DNA of 64,000 bases from assembly GCF_001625215.2 (NCBI RefSeq), contig NC_030385.2, positions 32,327,598-32,391,597 on the forward strand, given 5' to 3'. The notes under the pieces are model-generated. The model was given only the letters and a program-made list of their open reading frames with translations. It had not been told where the DNA came from and searched no databases. Source of the DNA: Daucus carota subsp. sativus. Taxonomy: Eukaryota; Streptophyta; Magnoliopsida; Apiales; Apiaceae. Numbering within the stretch: the stretch's first letter is position 1; each line of letters begins with the position of its first letter. The position numbers and the translations under genes were made by a program. Shown in pieces: positions 48,128 to 60,340 of the stretch.

Positions 48128-48138
48128 ATTTATATACA
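48128..48138 (-). promoter_or_regulatory. TATA box of the WNK-like gene
   Basis: The minus strand reads GTATATAAATACC about 335 bp upstream of the ATG. A long 5' leader, possibly with an intron, would follow. Confidence 0.5.
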
Positions 48139-48334
48139 CAAATGTCAAATTTATCGCAACACAATCGTGTTTGATTCTGAATAGGAGACTATTCTAAAAT
48201 GGACGGTTTGGATTGAGATACCTAATTGATTTCACACGAATCCCTAATGGGTCTATCATTTGTTATTCGGGTTGGACTAGGTAATTGGGTTGGATCTGGA
48301 CTCCTGTTTCGAGTTTGTTCGTAAACTCTTTGAA

Positions 48335-49410
48335 TCAATGGAGAAGCGAGGGTTATATAAAGGAGAAGCGAGGGACGTGTAGGTGGCGCTCCTCAGAGCG
48401 CTCCATCTGATTTTTCTAATTTTCTGGAATTTTTGGATGAAAAATATCAAAAATTAGAACTACCTTTTTTAGTTTCACGTATATTAGAAGTAAGTTTCAG
48501 AATCTGATTTTGTTTCATGTTATTTATAGAATATAGTAGCTTGAAAGTTTTAAGTTGATTTTGTTTCAGATTATTTGATTATGAGACTATCTTTTTTAGT
48601 TTCAGGTAAATTAGAACCAAGTTTCAAAATCTGATTTTGTTTCAGATTATTTATAATATAGTAGCTTGTAAATTTTAATTTGATTTTGTCTCAAATTATT
48701 TAATTATGGGGCTACCTTTTTTAGTTTCAGGTATATTAGAATCTAGTCTCACATCTGATTTTGTTTCAGATTATTTATGAAATATAGTAACTTGAAAGTT
48801 TTAGTTTGATTTTTTTCAGATTATTTAATTATGAGAAAGAGTAGCACACAAGTCTATCTGCAACTATAAATACCCCTGTAGATTGTAGGGTTTTAGATCA
48901 TCTAAACACAACCTACTCTCTTTCAATACCACAACCCTACCTCTCTCTGTTGATAGTTCTCTTGCTCGATTTCTAACTTGGTGGTGTAGTTCTTCGACAA
49001 TGATAAGTGAAAGATGTTTATACAGTATTAAAAAAAAATAAAGATTGTTGCAAGGAAAAGTAGTTATAGACCGCTATGTGGGAGTCGACAAATCTAAACA
49101 CGAGAAAAGAATATAGTCTTGACATGATATTGATGGATTATATCAATAAATTAACTATCAGTAATGTATGTTTGTTGATTATTCTTTTATAATATTTGTT
49201 TTGTTTATCGGACATGTTTGTTGATGTTAATTTTTATATGATTTACTTTGTATACATGAAAAAATTATTCATGCATAATCTGTTTGCTCCGTTCAAGCAA
49301 TTTTTAAGTGAAGGTTGTTTATACAGTACTTTATTTTATTCTATAAAAATTAACATTGCATCATTAATATATTTTTTATAGGTCGCCGCAACGCGCGGCT
49401 TCTCGACTAG
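48335..49410 (+). mobile_element. Helitron-like element upstream of the WNK-like gene
   Basis: The 3' end is clear: CGCCGCAACGCGCGGC forms a hairpin (about 49384-49399), followed by CTAG at 49407-49410 and a flanking T. The 5' end is less certain. TCAATGGAGAAGCGAGGG at 48335, preceded by A, fits a Helitron start, and the related GGAGAAGCGAGGG is repeated 25 bp later. The body holds a three-unit tandem repeat (48460-48836). No helicase frame is present. Confidence 0.55.
48460..48836. repeat. three tandem units of about 125 bp
   Basis: Each unit starts CTA(C/T)CTTTTTTAGTTTCA and contains ATCTGATTTTGTTTCA. Copies begin at 48460, 48587 and 48712 and differ by point changes and small indels. Confidence 0.85.
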
Positions 49411-50376
49411 TTTAAATTTAAATGAGATTTATGATAGGACGGACTCTTTTTTCTTAGGTTAGGATGGATTATTTTTCAAGTAATTTTTTTTTAGAGCAAT
49501 TATTTTTCAAGTAGTTGCTTTTTTGAATAATAATTCAGTTTTTCTTAGGTTATGATGGATTATTTATCAAGTAGTTGAATTTTTAAATAATAATTTGTAA
49601 TACTAAAATTTGCTTCAGTCACATATTTTTATCATTCCCAATTTTTTATATTTTATTTTAAAAAATAAATATAAACAATATTTTTTCTTGATTATAACGC
49701 ATTTTATTTAAAAACAAACACCAATTTATTTTTTTTTGTCATAACGTATTTTATTTGAAAACAAATATCAATCATCGATCAACTCTAACTCTAATATACT
49801 GTATTTTAGTTTGATAAAAACACTAATAATGTAACCTCTTTTAATTCTGACGTTATCAATTTCAAACAACATAAAATTTATACTCCTTCTGTCTCATTTA
49901 ATTCTATACATTTCTTTTAGTGCCGCATCGTGTTCCCAATGTATACTATCAGAGGAAGTATGAGATAAATAATATCATACAAATAAGTAATTATAAAATA
50001 TGGAAAATATAATTCAAAACAAATCAAAAAATACATTATAACATATTAATATTAGAAAAATATTTACAGATACATAATAAAAATATCTATTATTTATACT
50101 ACCAGTTTACAATATTAATAAAAATAAATTTGTAAGAGAAAATGTTGTCGGATTTAATCAAATTTTTATCAGGATAGAATTATCCATTCAAAAAAAATGA
50201 CATCCAAAATATCAAACAAATAATAAAATAAAATTTCCCGCACCTATTTAAATCTAGCACATATACGCTACAATCCCCAAGTAGGAGAAAACACCTGCTT
50301 TAAAAAAGAAAAGAAAAAAGATAAGGTCCAGTTTGTTCAGCAATAGAAGAAAACCCAGCCTCATATCCTAACGTGC
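49411..50376. other. AT-rich intergenic, no gene seen
   Basis: The sequence has T-rich runs, a Stowaway-like pair of ends near 49890 and 49960, and short direct repeats (ATAACG(C/T)ATTTTATTT near 49695 and 49742). The end of the stretch is the promoter of the next gene. Confidence 0.4.
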
Positions 50377-50511
50377 ATGGCTGCAACAAAGCCACAACTC
50401 CCACAAGATATCTTCATACAGTGCTTTACAAAAGTGAATCCATTCGATTCAGAAACATATCTAAAAAGCTTCAAACACCCTCAACTATGGGGTGCCATAT
50501 TCATTCTTTAA
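50377..50511 (+). CDS. upstream open reading frame, 44 codons
   Basis: An ATG at 50377 (MAATKPQLPQDIFIQCF) opens a frame that ends at TAA 50509-50511. It overlaps the preferred main start at 50487 in another frame. If it lies in the transcript, it would reduce initiation at the main ATG. It shows no recognised homology. Confidence 0.35.
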   Translation: MAATKPQLPQDIFIQCFTKVNPFDSETYLKSFKHPQLWGAIFIL

Positions 50512-51339
50512 ATCCTCAGATCCTCTGCAGAATTTACAACAGAAGATCACCAAAAGAGCACTCATCACCATATTTGAATGTTTTACAACTTCAACCAAAG
50601 TTTAGGATTAATAAAACTATAGCCTTTTCGTCAAATCAACAAGATCCTATTCCCACCATCACCTCAGTCCCTCCAACTCAACTGCAAGAACCCAGTGCTT
50701 TTACTATTGAATTCAAGACTCTTGAATCTTGCAAACTTGGTATTGCTAGTTATCCTGATTTCAAATACAACGCGCAAGGGGGTGAAGGTATTGGCAAAGG
50801 AACAAACATTAAAGAATCAAATGTTGAAACCATGGTTGATTTTGATGTGAAAACACTCTATATTCCACCATTGACAACTGCAACGACAAAGTTCTTAGGG
50901 TTGCCTTTGCCGCCATTTCTGAGAATTGATATTGTCCCTCAGTTGTTCAAAGGAAGCATAAACACAAAATCTGGACAGGTGTCTACTATAATATATTCAA
51001 TAAACTATCCTTGCAGTACTACATTCTATGAATTCTGAGACAGATATGATTTTTAATCTTTTTCAGGTGGATCTCAAGTTCAAGGCGGAATTTTTGTTTT
51101 CTATAGGTAGCATCTATAAAGCTCCTCCACTACTTGTGGAGACAGTGTTGACATCAGAGGAATCAAAGGGGACAATGAAAGAGGGAAGAGGAGAAAGAAT
51201 GGATACAGAAGGACGGTGCAGATTGGTAGGGGTTGCCACAGTTGAGCCGATCGATGACTTCCTTTTGGATTCTTTCCTGGGACTTCCTACTGAATGTCTT
51301 GCCGACTTGAATGCTTTAATCTCTTTTACAACCATTTAA
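50487..51339 (+). CDS. conserved plant protein of unknown function, probably plastid-targeted
   Basis: Two exons (50487-50978 and 51067-51339; CAG|GTGTCT donor, TTTCAG acceptor) give 254 residues. The start MGCHIHSLNPQILCRIYNRR opens a Ser/Arg/Asn-rich, acid-poor N-terminus typical of a chloroplast transit peptide. The conserved core begins around LESCKLGIASYPDF and FDVKTLYIPPLTT. It continues through LPPFLRIDIVPQLFKGS, KFKAEFLFSIGSIYKAPPLL, VETVLTSEESKG, the basic GRGERMDTEGRCRLVGVAT and DDFLLDSFLGLPTECLAD. I recall similar proteins in plants but no function. There are no membrane segments or known catalytic motifs. The gene is tail to tail with the ABCB28-like gene. Confidence 0.7.
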
Positions 51340-52006
51340 TAGTTTGTCTAAAGTACTTGAGTAGCAAGGAGGTAAAAAGAAAGCCTTACTATTTATTTTG
51401 TACTGGAACTAGGATAGGAAACTACTGTACCCTCCGATAATTCCTGAAAAATTGGATGAGTGGCCTGCAAATTGTAAAGATCTTCCCCATCAGTAGGAAA
51501 CAACATAGTTTCTTGATCTTGAATGTAAATCAGCTTAAACAAAAAAAAACCTTACACATGGTGCTTCAGAAGCTATTTTGCTTTAACAGAAGACCTTTCA
51601 CTATTAATGTTAATCAGATACAGAAAATGTCTACATGTGGCGCAAATCAGCCTATGCTTTGCGTATAAGCAGATAAAAAACATGAATCTTGTATACAGGA
51701 AAAGAGTGCTTATATACAGATTAGCAGGTTGTGGGATGATTAAGAGGATCATTTGTTTATAACACCATATATATAAATGTTACTTCAGGAATTTCTCTGT
51801 CATCTTCAGGAAAATCATCATGTCACCTACTTTAAATCATGATTTTTGGCACTATAGGAGAATACCTGCATAAAAATAAATTTGCCAAGTTGTATGTAAG
51901 TTCCGACTTTCCAGTTTTCAGGAAGAGGCTATATTAATATGTGTGACTTACATAGTGATGCCTCCCAAGTCGATTACAAAGTAATGATTTTTAAATAATC
52001 ATCACT
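51340..52006. other. convergent intergenic region
   Basis: This 0.67-kb stretch holds the 3' untranslated regions of the plastid-protein gene (plus) and the ABCB28-like gene (minus). No further gene is seen. Confidence 0.5.
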
Positions 52007-55000
52007 TCACTCAAATGCAAGCCTTTGAGTCCCCACAAGAGAAGCATATTGACCCTTCCTATCTAACAACTCAGAATGGGTCCCAAGCTCTGCAATAGTA
52101 CCATCAGAACAAAGAGCAATTTGATCTGCATTTTGAACTGTGCTTAACCTATGAGCAATCACCAATGTAGTCCTTCCCTTCATAAGGTGATTCAGAGCAC
52201 CCTGAACCAGTTGCTCACTCACAGTGTCTAAGGCACTTGTGGCCTGCACAGCAAGGAGACAAGTCAATGTTACTAATTTCCAAAATGACAGAACAGAGAA
52301 CTAAATAAGTTATTATATTAATTTTATTATCTTTCGATTCAATTATGTTGATTACTAGAAGTACAATGTTGCTGACAGCCTTGACTTCATAAAGCACAAC
52401 CATAATAAGGTTTCTATGGCACTGTCAAAGTACTGCTATTTTTCACTCAACTTGTTACAAATTGACACACACATATATATATGATGTTACCTCATCAAGT
52501 ATTAGAAGTGGGGAATTCTTTAGCAAAGCCCTAGCAATAGCAACTCTCTGCCAACGGGTAAAAGGTTAGGAAAGAATACATCAATATCTAAGGGCATGCA
52601 GAGTGTAATGCTAGCTTTACCTGTCTCTGTCCTCCACTTAACAGACCACCTCTTTCACCAACAAGTGTGTCATAGCCCTTTTCAATCAAAACATAAAGCA
52701 GATTAAGAACAATACTAGCAATATATATATATTTTTAAGTACACTCTCGTGATGACATACCTGTGGAAGTGAAACTATGAAATCATGAGCATTTGCGGCT
52801 TTTGCTGCTTTTATTACTTCATCCTTAGATACATAATCATCTGGGAGTCCATATGCGATGTTTTCTCCCACGGATACCGAAAATAGTACCGGTTCCTAGG
52901 AGATTTTAATAGATAATATCAAACAATTTGAATAAAGGAAGCTGCACGAGTCGACTTGACCTACATTGATTCAAGGTTGGCACAACCCAACACATTTCCT
53001 TTAGGATTACTAGTTTCTCAAGAGAAATTATACTTTATCAGGTGATAACAGTAAAAGGAGCTGCATAATTATTTTTTCTCTATTGTGCCTACTAAATAGT
53101 GAAACCACGAACCTAGAAACATTAAAAACTACTATAAAAGTAGTATGACGTACTTTAAGATGGTTGACAATTGACATTACTTTGAATTCTGTTGTAGTTG
53201 AATCGACAAAGTTGTTAAAGGCACGTTAATTGTGCAAGGAGTGTGACTAGAAAAAGTGAGTCGGTTGTCGGTTTGATTTTGAAATTGACAAAAACAGCTG
53301 GTGAAGCACACTTACACGCTAAAAGGCGCACATAGGTAGTCAAGACAAAAACAGCCTTAAAAGAAGAGGGGGGGACCCTATCTTCACAACCACCTCAAAT
53401 GCAACTCATGGAGCTTATTCTTCAACTCTTAAGAGATGAAGTTGATCAAGAGGAAGAGCAAGGAATTTGAGGGCAGGAGACTGAGCTAAATTACTCCGAA
53501 ACTTGTAAAATTGTTAAACACTAATGATTGACGCTTCGTTGTCAATATTCTAATATGTTGGATATGCTCTATTATGTTTGCAAGTTAAGAGTAATGCCAA
53601 ATATTATTCTTGTTTTGAAATTTGTGATTAAATTTTCTACTGGCAGAGAAATCTGTATTTTTTCCCGACAAAAGTGTGCGATTAATGGTGCTTCGCAGGT
53701 TTGGCTTCAAAACTGTGTCTTGTGCCGTCTAAGCATGATCCTTAAACAACACTGGACAAAGGATCATGCAATTCATATTAAGTGTTTAAAAAGAGAGAAG
53801 TTCAAAAAATTACTTGATTTACTATGGAGACAACGCGAGCCCATTCACTCTTATCAAATGTCCGTAGGTCCTCCCCGGCTACTGTGATTCTACCACTTGT
53901 TGGCTGCAAGAGATTGTTATATAACTGTAACAAACCACGAAAATATAACACAATATAACAATAGCCAGCAAAGGTTTTGAAAATAAACCTCATAGAATCG
54001 TGCCAATAGTTGAACTATTGTACTTTTTCCTGCACCACTTGGACCAACCAGAGCAGTTACTGTTCCACATTTTAGCACCAGATTCAGACCTTTTAGGATT
54101 TCCACATCAGACCTCAGAGGATAAGAGAAGTGCACATCTGCAGACAAAAAAGATAAAAAGCATTTTAGTAGCCTAGACGAAATATGTAAACAAGAAAAAG
54201 AGTTCTCTAGTGAGCCATTAAGCTAAATTACTGTCAACAGATGCTCATTTAACCTTGAGCCTTTACCAATTTTTTGTATGACACTGGACTGAGGTAACTC
54301 AATTTTCTCCATCCTTCTGTCTGGTTTTGAGTGTATGAGAAACAGAAGACTTGACATAGTATCAAGATTACCACCTCTGTGGAGAATCTAATTCCCAAGT
54401 TCAACTTATAATTCATAAAACACATATTCAATACCAATAAGGTAAGGCTTAAACATATTTCCAACCTGCTGTTAGAAAAAACTAAGTGCTTGTTTGGCTT
54501 CATAACTAAAGACAAAAACAGTTTTCAGAAAACAAGTCTTGGTGTTTGTTCCACTTTTCAAAAAACAGTTATTAGGAAATAAATAAATAGAAAAGAGTTT
54601 TCAAAAAACATGAAAATGTTGTCTCTGAAAACAAATAATAATACCAAACACCACCTGAGTTTCTTTACTTTTTTCTTTACACGAAAAATAAGCTTTGGTG
54701 GTTCAAACTGGACTAAATATAATTGTGAAACTGAATTTGAGCAACTTATTGAATTGGTAGTTTTATTGCTTGCTCCTATTGAGCTCCAGAAGATATGACT
54801 ATTCTAATGGAAAAGAGGCATAATGAATAGAACAAACCTTAAGCAAATTAAATAATGCTGAACTGAATATAGGTGTAGAGTTTATTAGATATCTATATAA
54901 TGGGACGATAATAGCTAAGAACATATAAATTTAAGGCAAACCAGTTTTAATCTCAAAGTCACTAGTCAAGGAAAAATGTACAGTAATATGTCTTCTTACT

Positions 55001-58000
55001 TTTTACAGAAAGAAAGATAACATTTATGTTCATACTCTAAAAAGTATATTTGTACTGCAACAAGAAGCTATTATAAGTTTAGAAAGTCAAAGATGTATGA
55101 AATTTGCAGGATAAAGTGCATTAATAGCAGTGTACAAAATGTGTCATGTAAAAATACCTTCAAGATATATATCACCACATCTTGCAAGATTTTGCACATT
55201 GCTATCTCCTTTCAGGGATGACATGTAACTCATATTCTTAGACCGATTATCTCCATCTGGATCACTGACAAAAAACATGTCAAAGCTTTTATCAAGGGCA
55301 TCTTTTTTCTTAATATCTTTTCTCAAACCATAAGCAAGGGCTTCATCAACTTCAGCACCCGATAAAACAGAATTTATTCTCTCTGTAGCAGCAAAAGCTC
55401 CACGAAGATCTCCAAATGTGTTAACCAGCCCTTGAACCTAAGATACTCGAAATCAAAACATTGTGTAGAAGACAAGAACCAAAAAAAAAAAAAGGGAGTG
55501 CCTGGTAAGAACTTACAGCAAAAGTCAGCGTAAATGTGTATCCAATAAAGGAAGCCACAGTTCCAACTGAGAGCTCACCCTACATGAAACAAATGTGTTG
55601 CTGTTAGAAAGATAAATGCTTGCCAATACCCACACGTATGATAGTCTGACGGTGTCATCCTAAAATTTATTAGATAGATGATTACTGGAAAGTCTTTTAG
55701 TGTGGGAAGTATAATCAGACTTACTAATATATAATATCAAGAAGATGAGTACATTGCTTTAAGTCAAGTTCTTACAGCTTTTACTTTGCTTCCTCCGAGA
55801 CAATATAAAGCCATCAACGATAGATAAACTGCAATTCTAGTCAGTGATTCATTAAATGCTTTAAAAATCCCGAGCTTAATTCCACTATTTTGATAAGATT
55901 GCACCTGTCAATTTCAACAAAAAGATGTTGAGTGCATGATGAAGAAGGTACTGGCTTAATTAAAAAGAAAAGTTATCCTAAGAACATGGTCCATATAATA
56001 GTCATGACATGAGTTCAACATATGGAAGTGTCTAACCTGGTCACCGAACATTGACATTTGACGTTTCTCTCCACCAAATGATCTTACCTGCATGCAAAAT
56101 AAATGACCTTGACTTTTCCTTCACTCAGAACCATACAGAACTACATTATATTCCTCATGATATCTTACAGTGCGTATAGCAGAAAATGTTTCAGTTACAC
56201 AATCCGCTATGTATGCTTGGGCCGCACCATGAGCTTTGAAAACATTCATAGTTGAGCGCTTGTATAATGCTGATGGCACACAACATCCAGATTACAAATG
56301 ACAAAATGAAAGTAAAATGAAAGATACCAGATAACATCCAAACTTGTAAATGATCAATAGAAAATTTACTGTCTTAAGATTTATGTATAAAGCAAAAGGA
56401 TTAAATGTTCAACTTGCAAGCTTATTTACAGAAACACTATTTCATGTTGTAGTTTAGAATAAACTACACTACTCCATCTATAGTATGAATTTTATAGCAC
56501 ACAAAAGGAACCCATGGAAATTTCTCTAATTATATAATCGATAGAGAGCAAACAAAGTATTTGCTAATCTTTCAATAAATTTGAATTTTGAAGATGGCCG
56601 TGATGATTAATTTGTTGTATATAAAACTTTATATTTCATGTCTATATGGTGTTCACAAGGAAGATCCGATAACGAAATCCAACCACAGGCTTCATTTCAC
56701 AAAATTAAGCACAGTAGTGTTGGCAGGGAGCACAGTAAAGGATTATTAAGAAATTACCGACTAAAACAGAGACGACAAGCATAAGTACAGCCAAAATTGG
56801 TGCAAGTTGTGGAGCAAGAACAAACAGTAAGCATATTGTTCCAGTAACCTGCAAATAGAAAAATTATATATAGAAGACATAGCACTATTAGATTACTTTA
56901 TAAGTTCTCTTAAGATCGTAATGCATAGTACTGTATGTAGAGACTTGTGATCTGTGTGCTATCGTAAGTTCATCCTCTTTTAAACTTGAAAACCCTTGCC
57001 ACTACTGTTTATCAGCTGTAATAGTATATTAAACATTACATGAACAATGTTAAATATGATTCCGCTGTGGGTTATCAACCCACCCTTAGTACCGAAATGG
57101 GTACGTTACAAGAAAGAATTACTTCGACGAAAGAGGGGGAGGAGAGTTTAACATGGTTGATTCAACCTGGGAGCGCAAATTCTATCATGCTTACGACTTA
57201 TGAGGAATTTGAAAAGGTAAGTTTTTTCATGGAAGGAAAGAGAAATGAATCAACACAAAAGCTCACTTTTACTTAGTGTAGAGTAGCTTGCCTCAGATAG
57301 TGCCCTGAAACCACGATCCCTGGAAATGTTATCACTCACAATACTTTTCAGTGATCCCAAGTCAGATGTCAATAAAGCAGTGAGTTCACCCACCTGTAAT
57401 AAACAAACCACAGATTGACAAATTCTGACATTATCATCTGCAAATTCACTTCTTAGCTATATTCACAAATATTAATTGTTACCTTGTACCGGTCAAAAAA
57501 CTCCACCTTCATCAAAAGATAGCAGCAATGAGTTCTCACGTTAGATCTCGACAAAGGATTAATAAGCACATTTATAAATAAAACCAAATACAACAGATAT
57601 ACCTTGCGAATCAATATGCTGCTAAATATCCGAGCTCTTAAACTGGACATGACATTTTCCCATATGGTGTTCATATTTACAACAAACATAACAGTGAAGA
57701 TCGGCTCCAAAGCATACAAAACTCCCACCTTACTCAACAGTATCCAAAGAGGCTCTGGCCTTGCCCCAATCAGAACTTCAAAAAATCTACCTACATATAG
57801 CCACAAAATATAATACCCAATTATATCTAGTTACAATCAATTTCAGCTCAATTATACCGGACCAATAATACAATTAAAGATGTAGGGTTCAAAAATTTCT
57901 CGAAAACCAATCAAAAAGTTATCAAAACTAACTATAAATAATCCAACAACTGTTAACAAAATGAAACAAACAATATCAAGATAAAGAATGTGTACATAGT

Positions 58001-58548
58001 GAATTGGATTATATATAGCCAATTATGCTGAACATTTCATATACATTATATATCGATTGTAAAAAAATGCAGAACAACTGTTCTCAACAGCGCGAGACTA
58101 TACATTTACAATAGCAATGAACAAGAGAGAAAGAGGGGTTACCAGAAAATATAGGCATAGAGAGAGTACAAGTAGAACAACCAAGAAGACTAGCAAATGA
58201 AGCCAATAGCCGGAGTTTATGTGGGACCAGGAGGGCCCACAACAGCCCCCAACTAATAGCAGAAGTGGGTGTCGGCAGCTGGTGGTGTTGAACTATGTCA
58301 GAGGAATCGAGATCATCGTTGGAGGGAACGATGGGGTCAGAAGCTGGGCCACTGACATAAGCCAGACAAACTGGAGTTGTTGCTGTTAAGGTTGTAGGAG
58401 AAGAAGATAGGTGGCTTGGGAATCGTGCAATTGGTAGGTGGGGCCCGCTAGCGCGAGAATGAAGGAGAGGGGGTTGAGAGAAAGCATAACGTTTAGTGGG
58501 GGTGCTGCGGGGGGAGAATAGGGGGAGAGATGAAGTGGCTAACATCAT
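52007..58548 (-). CDS. ABCB28: plastid half-size ABC transporter, ABCB28-like
   Basis: Sixteen exons: 58143-58548, 57603-57790, 57483-57506, 57292-57393, 56758-56848, 56169-56269, 56037-56087, 55776-55904, 55517-55579, 55158-55437, 53989-54137, 53814-53903, 52761-52895, 52621-52677, 52491-52547 and 52007-52243. All join in phase for 719 residues. The N-terminus ([20 protein letters not shown]) looks like a chloroplast transit peptide. A TAP-type membrane domain follows, then one nucleotide-binding domain: Walker [10 protein letters not shown] (510-518), Q-loop IVNQEP, signature LSGGQ (616-620), Walker B LLILDE (636-641), His672 in IAHRLS. Sequence and order match Arabidopsis ABCB28/NAP8, a plastid-membrane transporter of unsettled substrate that should dimerise. 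Exon 3 is a 24-nt microexon. The intron after exon 4 has a GC donor and contains a plastid atpB fragment. Confidence 0.93.
57060..57135 (+). other. plastid atpB fragment in an ABCB28 intron (NUPT)
   Basis: About 75 bp read [20 protein letters not shown] plus TSTKEG in frame on the plus strand. The [17 protein letters not shown] form is that of chloroplast ATP synthase beta rather than the mitochondrial subunit. It lies antisense inside the 441-bp intron between exons 4 and 5 (56849-57291). The open frame continues to 57276 but no longer resembles atpB, so the insert is either chimeric or joined to intron sequence. Confidence 0.8.
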
Positions 58549-58612
58549 TTTCTTCGTCGACTGTGACGATGGAGAGATTCAATACAATGGGTGGTGTTGC
58601 AGAGTTTTGAGT

Positions 58613-58620
58613 TTATATAT
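58613..58620 (-). promoter_or_regulatory. TATA box of the ABCB28-like gene
   Basis: The minus strand reads CATATATAAACTC about 65-70 bp upstream of the ATG, compatible with a short leader. Confidence 0.5.
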
Positions 58621-58861
58621 GTTTGTTTACTGTCCATGTAATATTGTTTTTATATTTTTGCTAAATTACTGTATGTAACTTGTTACCGCCTTGCACACAC
58701 AAGTCAATTTGTAATTGAGCTCCACTCATTTTTCTCTTCATTTATTCGATCCAAAAGTTAAGCAGATTTAAATAAGAATAAATGTCAATCATGAGATTTT
58801 TATCATTTATATGTATATTTTTAAATTTTATTTTTGACAAATATGGCTATATTTTAAAAAT

Positions 58862-59094
58862 AGATCTATTAGACCAATTTATTTTTAAGAAAATCAGATT
58901 TAACTGATGTGATAAAAATATTTTAACTAAGAATCACAAAATTTTGAAATAAATATATATTTAATAAAATTTAAAAACAGATCTATTAGACCAATTTATT
59001 TTTAAGAAAATCAGATTAACTGATGTGATAAAAATATTTTAACTAAGAATCACAAAATTTTGAAATAAATATATATTTAATAAAATTTAAAAAT
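58862..59094. repeat. two tandem copies of about 117 bp
   Basis: AGATCTATTAGACCAATTTA starts copies at 58862 and 58979, which are nearly identical (one T deleted in AGATTTAACTG versus AGATTAACTG). A truncated third start, AGATCTATT, is at 59095. Confidence 0.9.
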
Positions 59095-60340
59095 AGATCT
59101 ATTTTTATTATAATTTTTAATGTAATGTAATATAAATTATTACCAGAATAATAAATTTTAAAGCTAAAAATTTGTAAACTAACTCAATTATTGATTTTAA
59201 AAAGTTTAATATTCTAATTTTAATAAAATAAAAAATATATAAAATTAATACTTGACATGTTACTTGAATATGACGGATTTGTACCCGGCGCAAACCTAAT
59301 TCCACACTCACGCTCGAGTATAAAATAGGAACATAAATAATTAAAAATTTCTTAATTTCTACATATATCCCTTTAAGATGATATTATATAACAAATATAT
59401 AATTTTTTCTAGAATTTTAGAATCATTTCTTTTTTTATTTAAAATCATCAAGATCATGTTAATATCAACTTCAGAACAATTTTGAAAAAAAAAGTGTTCT
59501 TCAATGGATGTCACTTTTGCAAGACCATCAAAAATGTAGTCTACCTAGTTTACAATAATAATCCACTTAAAAAAATATTCTACATATTTAAAAACTTTAA
59601 TAATAATAAAATTATATTATATTCATATTTATTATATTAATTATTTTAATTGAATTACTCTGTATGAATAGAATTATTATTGGAAACAAAAACCAAAACT
59701 AAATAATGATACATGTTGCAATTTTAGTCTTTGAAATATAGATTAGTGATAACTTAAAAAAAATAACAACACAATGTAATTGGAGAATTAATTTCAGGGA
59801 AGGAAAAAAAAAAGTGATATCCTGAATTGAACTCACCTCAAAAGAGTCTCTGGTCTAGAAGTGCGCAAACAGAAAAGATGTGTATATGTTTGGCATGTAA
59901 TTAAATAATAAAATTTAATTACATAATGTAGCTTACTGGATTTTCGAAAATCCACTTTAGGCCAATATTTTATTTAATTGCACCTTACACCTTATTGGTT
60001 CAAAATGAAAATATACAAAATTAACGGAAGGGATGCAAAGTGACACGTCAAACGAACCAAAAGGATGCAAAGTGTAATTATATAAAGTATTAGCCTTAAT
60101 TGTTTTTTTGAAAATTCAGTAATCTGCCTTCTGCACTTAACTCTAAAATTTCTCCATGCAATAATTTATTCAAATAAAGGATTCACTATGAACTTGGATA
60201 TAATAATGTGATAATGTTATCCGATTTTTCTTTTCCTCACCCGTCATGATTTTGTAATATATTGATTATAGCTAGTCGTTAATCAAAATACTACAAGCTT
60301 AGGCGAGAATAATCAGAGATTCTTCGATATCACTATTCTC

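Larger units (their letters stand above)
58549..60340. other. promoter and AT-rich intergenic, no gene seen
   Basis: The ABCB28-like promoter is at the left edge. The rest is AT-rich and includes the tandem duplication at 58862-59094. A segment at 59930-60080 repeats the motif GATGCAAAGTG and is probably the remnant of a transposon. Confidence 0.45.

Noticed and set aside
53528-53887. 119-codon plus-strand frame
   Set aside because: It overlaps ABCB28-like exon 12 antisense and an intron, and has no homology that I recognise.
57040-57276. 78-codon plus-strand frame beginning with atpB-like sequence, as a gene
   Set aside because: Only the first third resembles atpB, it lacks the rest of the protein, and it sits antisense in an intron; it is better read as a plastid DNA insert.
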